Below, in pieces: positions 59,352-64,000 of a DNA stretch of 64,000 nucleotides. Position numbers and translations under genes: made by a program. The notes beneath the pieces are model-generated. The model saw nothing but the letters and a program-made list of their open reading frames with translations. It was not told the DNA's origin and ran no database searches. Source of the stretch: Streptomyces bambusae (lineage in GTDB: Bacteria > Actinomycetota > Actinomycetes > Streptomycetales > Streptomycetaceae); assembly GCF_020532645.1 (NCBI RefSeq), contig NZ_JAJAUZ010000041.1:1-64000 (forward strand), given 5' to 3'. Numbering within the stretch: position 1 is the stretch's first letter; each line of letters begins with the position of its first letter.

Positions 59352-60512
59352 ATGAACTGGGCGTCCCCTCTCCGGCCGCCGCAACAGCGCGGCCACCTCG
59401 GTTCCTCGCACAAGGTCACCGAGACGTACGCCGCCGGGCTGCTGCGGGGGATGCTGGAGATCCCCTCTCCGTCCTACCAAGAGCGCGCGCTGGCCGACTA
59501 CCTGGTCGGAGCGATGAAGGACCTGGGTTTCCGGGCGCACATCGACGGCGTGGGCAACGTGATCGGCGTGATCGAGCGCGGTGACGGCCCGACCGTGATG
59601 CTGCTCGGACACACGGACACCGTGTCCGGTCAGGTCCCGGTCCGCTCCGAGGACGGCCGGCTCTACGGCCGCGGTGCCGTGGACGCGAAGGGACCGCTCG
59701 CGACGATGATCTGCGCCGCGGCCGGCGCGGTGGACTTCCGCGGCCGGATCGTGGTGATCGGTGTCGTCGAGGAGGAGACCCCGCGCTCGCGTGGCGCGAT
59801 GGCGATCCGAGCCACCCACGCCCGGCCGGACGCGCTGATCATCGGCGAACCGAGCGGCTGGTCGAGCGTGGTCCTCGGCTACAAGGGGAAGCTGGACCTG
59901 CGCTACACCGTCAAGTGTTCCGCCACCCACCCGAGCAACCCGGTACCGAAGGCGTCCGAGCTGGCCGTCACCTGCTGGGAGACACTGGTCGAACTGCTCG
60001 GACCCGACGCGAGCCACGGCGTGTTCGACCAGCCGGGTGCGACGTTGTGCCAGGTCAACGGCGACCTGACCTCGGCGACCGCGGACCTCAGCATCCGCAT
60101 CCCCCCGGGATTCGACGTCGACGGGCTGGTGAGCACGCTGCGTGAGCGGCTGCCGGCCGGCACCCTCGAAGTGCTGAACTCGGTGGCTGCCTGCCGGGTG
60201 GGCCGGGCCGACCCGGCGGTCCGCGCGCTGGTGTCCGGCATCCGGCGCCTGCACGCCCGGCCACGTCTTGCGGTGAAGACGGCCACCTCGGACATGAACA
60301 CCCTCGCCGAGGTCTGGGACATCCCCATGGCGACCTACGGCCCGGGCGACAGCAGTCTCGATCACGCGGACGACGAGCACATCGTGCTCTCGGACTACAT
60401 GCGGGCCATCGACGTACTGACCATCGCCCTCTCGGAGTTGGCGCACCTGCCCGCACGCCCGGACGGCCGGCCGGCGGGCGAGGCGCCGCTGCGCATCAGG
60501 AGCCTCCGGTGA
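59352..60512 (+). CDS. lysK: LysK-like carrier-releasing M20 metallohydrolase
   Basis: A 386-residue M20 peptidase of the LysK/ArgE type. LLGHTDTVSGQVPV (first metal His), GAVDAKGPLATM (bridging Asp), VIGVVEEETPRSRGA (catalytic Glu and metal Glu) and LIIGEPSG identify it; HADDEH near the end supplies the last metal ligand. It cleaves the isopeptide bond to release the finished amino acid from LysW. It starts at ATG two bases after lysX; its stop overlaps the NRPS GTG. Confidence 0.92.
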   Translation: MNWASPLRPPQQRGHLGSSHKVTETYAAGLLRGMLEIPSPSYQERALADYLVGAMKDLGFRAHIDGVGNVIGVIERGDGPTVMLLGHTDTVSGQVPVRSEDGRLYGRGAVDAKGPLATMICAAAGAVDFRGRIVVIGVVEEETPRSRGAMAIRATHARPDALIIGEPSGWSSVVLGYKGKLDLRYTVKCSATHPSNPVPKASELAVTCWETLVELLGPDASHGVFDQPGATLCQVNGDLTSATADLSIRIPPGFDVDGLVSTLRERLPAGTLEVLNSVAACRVGRADPAVRALVSGIRRLHARPRLAVKTATSDMNTLAEVWDIPMATYGPGDSSLDHADDEHIVLSDYMRAIDVLTIALSELAHLPARPDGRPAGEAPLRIRSLR

Positions 60513-63500
60513 CCGACATGACGCAGCGGATCGCCGCGCTGACCCCACAGCGCCGCGCGCGGTTCCTCGACGGGCTGCGCGAGCACGCGAAGGCCGTGGC
60601 GCGGCGCGGTCCGACCTCGCGCGGCGACACCGGCCCGACGCCGCTGTCGCACGCCCAGCGCTCCCTGCGGTTCCTCGGTCAGCCGGTCCCCGGCATCCCC
60701 CTGTGCCTGCGTCTTCGGGGCAGCCTCGACACGAACGTGCTGCGCGCGGCACTGGCTTCGGTCGTGGCCCGCCACGAGGCGCTGCGGACCGCGATCGTCG
60801 AGCGCGAGGGCGCCACGATGCAGGTCGTCGCCACCGAGGTCCCGGTCGACCTGCCTGTGATCGAAGCGGGGGACGTCGCGGCAGCACGGACCCTCCTCGC
60901 GCAACGGGCCGCCGAACCGTTCGACCTGGGCCGTACGCCCATGTGGCGCGCGGCACTGATCCGGGTCGAGCCGGACGATCACCTGTTCCTGCTCGACCTG
61001 CCGGCCGTCATCTGCGACACCCGCTCCCGCGGCGTTCTGATGCGTGAAATCGCGGCGTTCTACGAGGCCCTGGCCGACGGCGGCGCACCGAACCTGCCCG
61101 ACGTTCCGGTGCAGTACCCGGACTACGCCCGGTGGCAGCACGACCGGCTCGACGGCGCCGCTCTGGACGAGATCGGCGCGTACTGGCGCAAGAAGCTGGC
61201 GGGCGCCGAGGTCCTGGAGTTCCCGACCGACCGGCCGCGCGGCGAGGCCCGCACCTTCGCGGCCGCCCGCGCCGGCTTCACCGTCGGGCGTGACGCCCTG
61301 GACCGGGCCGAGGAACTGGCCCGACAGGCCGGAGCGCAGCCGTACGACGTCCTCGTCGCAGCGTTCTGCACCCTGCTGCACCGCTACTCGGGCATCGACG
61401 ACCTGGTGATCGGCTCGCCGGACGAGAACCGCCGCCACGACGCCGTGTCCTCGGCGGTCGGGCGCTTCACCGATCTGCGGGTACTGCGCGCGGACCTCTC
61501 CGGTGACCCGACCTTCCGCGAGCTGGTCCGGCGGATCGCGCGCGCGACCGCGGAGGCCGATGATCACGCCGGCCTGCCCTTCGACAAGCTGGTCGAAGCG
61601 GTGGACCCGGTCGTCGACCCGTCGCGCTCCCCCGTCTTCCAGATCGCGTTCGGCACGGCGGACGCGGACACCACGGCCGCCCTGCCCGGCATCCACACCT
61701 CGTACGAGGAGATTCCCGCCACCACCACGAGCCTGGACATGAGCTGGACTCTGATCCGGCCGGTGGAGCCCGGTACCGACGCGGTCCTCGCCATCGAGTT
61801 CAACACCGACCTGTTCGACGCCGAGAGCATCGCCCGGTTCGCCCGGCACTACGACGGACTGCTGCACACCCTGACCGGCGCCCCGGACACCCGGCCGGCC
61901 GCGGCGGAGATGCTGAGCCCCGCGGACAAGCTGTTCCTCGCCGAGGCCGCCAAGGGCCCGGTGCGGCCCGTTCGCGAGTCCACTGTGGTCGCGGAGTTCG
62001 AGGCGCGGGCGGCGGAGACCCCGGACGGCGTGGCCGTCGTCGTTTCCGGTGTCGAGACCTGCTACGCCGAGCTCAACGCCCGGGCGAACCGGCTCGCCGC
62101 CCTGCTGCGCGAGCACGGTGTGGAGCCGGGGGCCCGGGTCGGCCTGTGCCTGCGCAGGGATCTGGACCTGCCCACCGCGATCCTTGCGGTGCTCAAGGCC
62201 GGCGCGGCCTACGTGCCGCTCGACCCGGCGCATCCCCCGGGGCGCGTCGCCGAGATCACCGCCGACGCCCGGCTGCGGGTGGTGCTCGCGCACCCCGAGG
62301 CAGGCAGGGCCGTGAGCGAGGTCGGCGCTCCCGTCGTGGTACTGGACGAGGTCCGCGACGAACTGGCGGGGCTGCCCTGCGACAACCCGCCACTCGCGGC
62401 GGGACCCGACGACATCGCGTACGTCATCTACACCTCCGGCAGCACCGGCAAGCCGAAGGGCGTGCTCCTCGAGCACCGCGGAGTCGTCAATTTCATCGAC
62501 TCCGCACGCGAGCTGTTCGAGCTGACACCGGCCGACCGGGTGCTCGGGTTCGCCTCGTCGACCTTTGACGTCTCCGTCTTCGAGACGTTCTCGGCGCTGC
62601 TGACCGGGGCCCGCCTGTACCTCGCGACCGGCGAGGAACGGCTGTCGGTCGACCGGCTCCAAGCGCTGATGGAGCAGGCCCGCATCACCGTCATCGACCT
62701 GCCCCCGACCGTGATGCCGCTGCTGACGCCGGAGAACTTCCCCGACCTGCGGATCGCGTTCGTCGGCGGCGAGGCGTTCAGCGGTGAGCTGGTGAACCGG
62801 TGGAACCGGGGCCGGCGCCTGTTCAACGGCTACGGGCCGACCGAGTGCACCGTGACGATGATCGTCGAGGAGTGCGGCGGCACCTGGGACGCCTCCCCGC
62901 CGATCGGCCTGCCCATGACCAACCACGTGGCGCACGTCCTCGACCGCGAACTGCGCCAGGTCCCGATCGGCACACCCGGTGAACTCGTGATCGGCGGCGC
63001 GGGGTTGGCGCGCGGCTACCTCAACCGCGACGAGCTGACCGCCGAGAAGTTCGTCCCCGACCCGTTCGGCACCGCACCCGGTGGCCGCCTCTACCGGACC
63101 GGGGACCTGGTGAAGCGGCTTCCCGACGGACGCCTCGTCTTCCTCGGCCGCATCGACCAGCAGGTCAAGATCCGCGGTCTGCGGATCGAACTGGGCGAGG
63201 TGGAGTCGGCGCTGACCGGCTTCGGAGGGATCGGTCCGGTCAGCGTCCGGGCGTGGAGCGATGACAACGGGGACAAGCACCTGGTCGGGTACCTGACCGG
63301 GGTCACCGAGCAGCAGGTGCCCGCCGTGCGCGAGCATCTGGGCGCGCTCCTGCCCTCGTACATGATTCCGTCGTTCTTCGTGGTCCGCGACGAGCTGCCG
63401 CTGACCAGCAGCGGCAAGGTCGACTGGCGCAGGCTGCCCGCCCCCGACCTGAGCCGGGCGGGTGGGGGGTACGGCGCCGGGTCTCTGACCGGGACGGAAC

Positions 63501-64000
63501 GCACGCTGCTGCACGACGTGCTCACCCCGCTGCTGCGCGACGACCGGATCGGCGTGCACGACGACTTCTTCCTGGCGGGCGGCAACAGCCTCCAGGCCGT
63601 CCAGCTGATGTCGGCGATCAACCGCAGGTTCGGTGTGGAGATCGCGCTCGGCGATTTCTTCGCCTCCCCCACGGTCGCGCACCTGGCCGCCACCATCGAC
63701 ACCGTCCGCGCCGCGCGCCGCGACGAAGACGGCGACCCGCTCGACGCGCCGACGGGTACGTCCGGGCGGGATCCCGGCAGGGCACCGGTGGTGATGCGCG
63801 AGGCGGGCCCGGCGCAGGTGATCCTGCTGCACCCGTCGGGCGGCGAGCTGTTCTGCTACATCCCGCTGGCCAGGGCGCTGCGCGGCGGCATCGGCGTGAC
63901 CGGCTTCGCCGCCGACCCGCGGGACACCGAGGTGCCCGCGCAGGAGGCGATGGCGGTCACCGCCGCACGGATCGCGCGTTCCCTGATCGAGACCGGTCTG
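60509..64000 (+). CDS. NRPS, C-A-T-TE module (3' end beyond window)
   Basis: At least 1,164 residues, open at the window edge. An N-terminal condensation-like domain (about residues 20-450) has the core PAVICDT where HHxxxDG is expected, so the catalytic His is Ala. The adenylation domain (about 490-970) has YTSGSTGKPKG, YGPTE and RTGDLVKRLPDGRL; its specificity positions read roughly D-V-F-D-F-G-G-V-T-K, with Asp at 278 suggesting a basic amino acid. A T domain follows (LAGGNSLQAVQL, about 1030), then the start of a thioesterase (VILLHPSGGELFCY). The GTG overlaps the lysK stop. Confidence 0.93.
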   Translation, partial: MTDMTQRIAALTPQRRARFLDGLREHAKAVARRGPTSRGDTGPTPLSHAQRSLRFLGQPVPGIPLCLRLRGSLDTNVLRAALASVVARHEALRTAIVEREGATMQVVATEVPVDLPVIEAGDVAAARTLLAQRAAEPFDLGRTPMWRAALIRVEPDDHLFLLDLPAVICDTRSRGVLMREIAAFYEALADGGAPNLPDVPVQYPDYARWQHDRLDGAALDEIGAYWRKKLAGAEVLEFPTDRPRGEARTFAAARAGFTVGRDALDRAEELARQAGAQPYDVLVAAFCTLLHRYSGIDDLVIGSPDENRRHDAVSSAVGRFTDLRVLRADLSGDPTFRELVRRIARATAEADDHAGLPFDKLVEAVDPVVDPSRSPVFQIAFGTADADTTAALPGIHTSYEEIPATTTSLDMSWTLIRPVEPGTDAVLAIEFNTDLFDAESIARFARHYDGLLHTLTGAPDTRPAAAEMLSPADKLFLAEAAKGPVRPVRESTVVAEFEARAAETPDGVAVVVSGVETCYAELNARANRLAALLREHGVEPGARVGLCLRRDLDLPTAILAVLKAGAAYVPLDPAHPPGRVAEITADARLRVVLAHPEAGRAVSEVGAPVVVLDEVRDELAGLPCDNPPLAAGPDDIAYVIYTSGSTGKPKGVLLEHRGVVNFIDSARELFELTPADRVLGFASSTFDVSVFETFSALLTGARLYLATGEERLSVDRLQALMEQARITVIDLPPTVMPLLTPENFPDLRIAFVGGEAFSGELVNRWNRGRRLFNGYGPTECTVTMIVEECGGTWDASPPIGLPMTNHVAHVLDRELRQVPIGTPGELVIGGAGLARGYLNRDELTAEKFVPDPFGTAPGGRLYRTGDLVKRLPDGRLVFLGRIDQQVKIRGLRIELGEVESALTGFGGIGPVSVRAWSDDNGDKHLVGYLTGVTEQQVPAVREHLGALLPSYMIPSFFVVRDELPLTSSGKVDWRRLPAPDLSRAGGGYGAGSLTGTERTLLHDVLTPLLRDDRIGVHDDFFLAGGNSLQAVQLMSAINRRFGVEIALGDFFASPTVAHLAATIDTVRAARRDEDGDPLDAPTGTSGRDPGRAPVVMREAGPAQVILLHPSGGELFCYIPLARALRGGIGVTGFAADPRDTEVPAQEAMAVTAARIARSLIETGL

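Noticed and set aside
60395..63832. 1,145-codon leftward frame opposite the NRPS
   Set aside because: It spans the NRPS reading frame, has no domain and is typical of the antisense third-position pattern in high-GC DNA.

Overview
The window is very GC-rich, has dense GTG/ATG starts with ATGA/GTGA overlaps, and carries a chromosomal gene set typical of Streptomyces or a close relative (GTP-type PEP carboxykinase, streptogrisin-type protease, TelA operon, many secreted hydrolases). There are no RNA genes, CRISPR arrays or intact transposases that I could recognise.

Left part (1-20.8 kb) is ordinary chromosome. It holds a secreted M14 carboxypeptidase; a D-amino-acid catabolic locus (RidA and IclR facing a D-serine-deaminase-like PLP enzyme and an N-acyl-D-amino-acid deacylase); a secreted S1 protease; a LysR regulator divergent from an alanine-type aminotransferase; a small protein gene whose ribosome site lies inside a perfect hairpin; a four-gene TelA / von Willebrand A operon; PEP carboxykinase; a hemolysin III-type membrane protein; and a large thioredoxin-fold DUF255 protein.

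From about 20.8 kb to the right edge is a natural-product gene cluster that continues past the window. It joins two uncommon chemistries. (A) A hydrazine module (24.0-33.1 kb): Lys/Orn N-hydroxylase, glycine/D-amino-acid-oxidase-like flavoenzyme and a cupin-methionyl-tRNA-synthetase-like fusion, the trio known to make hydrazinoacetic acid from lysine and glycine. These are followed by an adenylating ligase, an acyl carrier protein, a GNAT acyltransferase and a C45-type amidohydrolase, and preceded by an acyl-CoA-dehydrogenase-like enzyme, which together suggest loading, N-acyl protection, C-N oxidation to a hydrazone and deprotection. (B) An amino-group-carrier-protein module (45-60.5 kb): LysW carrier, LysX ligase, LysZ kinase, LysY reductase, LysK hydrolase, a split transketolase, a DegT-type aminotransferase, PAPS-forming CysC/CysD/CysN, a sulfotransferase and two proteins resembling the aziridine-forming pair of vazabitide/azinomycin biosynthesis. 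This predicts carrier-bound synthesis of diamino-dihydroxyheptanoic acid and sulfate-displacement closure to a 1-azabicyclo[3.1.0]hexane.

Between the modules are a transporter/SDR pair, an alpha/beta hydrolase with a KAS III-like acyltransferase and a second carrier protein, and a leftward operon (ATP-grasp ligase, membrane desaturase, MetY-like, class I amidotransferase, MetX-like, HisC-like aminotransferase) that looks like a third supply line for an unusual amino acid. A PPTase, a glutamine-synthetase-like ligase, three non-LysX ATP-grasp ligases and an NRPS (C-A-T-TE, cut by the window end, with a condensation domain lacking its catalytic histidine) would assemble the parts. The nearest known logic is that of s56-p1 (carrier protein plus hydrazine) and of vazabitide A / ficellomycin / azinomycin (azabicycle). 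The combination with the MetX/MetY operon and the sulfation/aziridine genes is the part most likely to be undescribed. I recognised no pathway-specific regulator inside the cluster.
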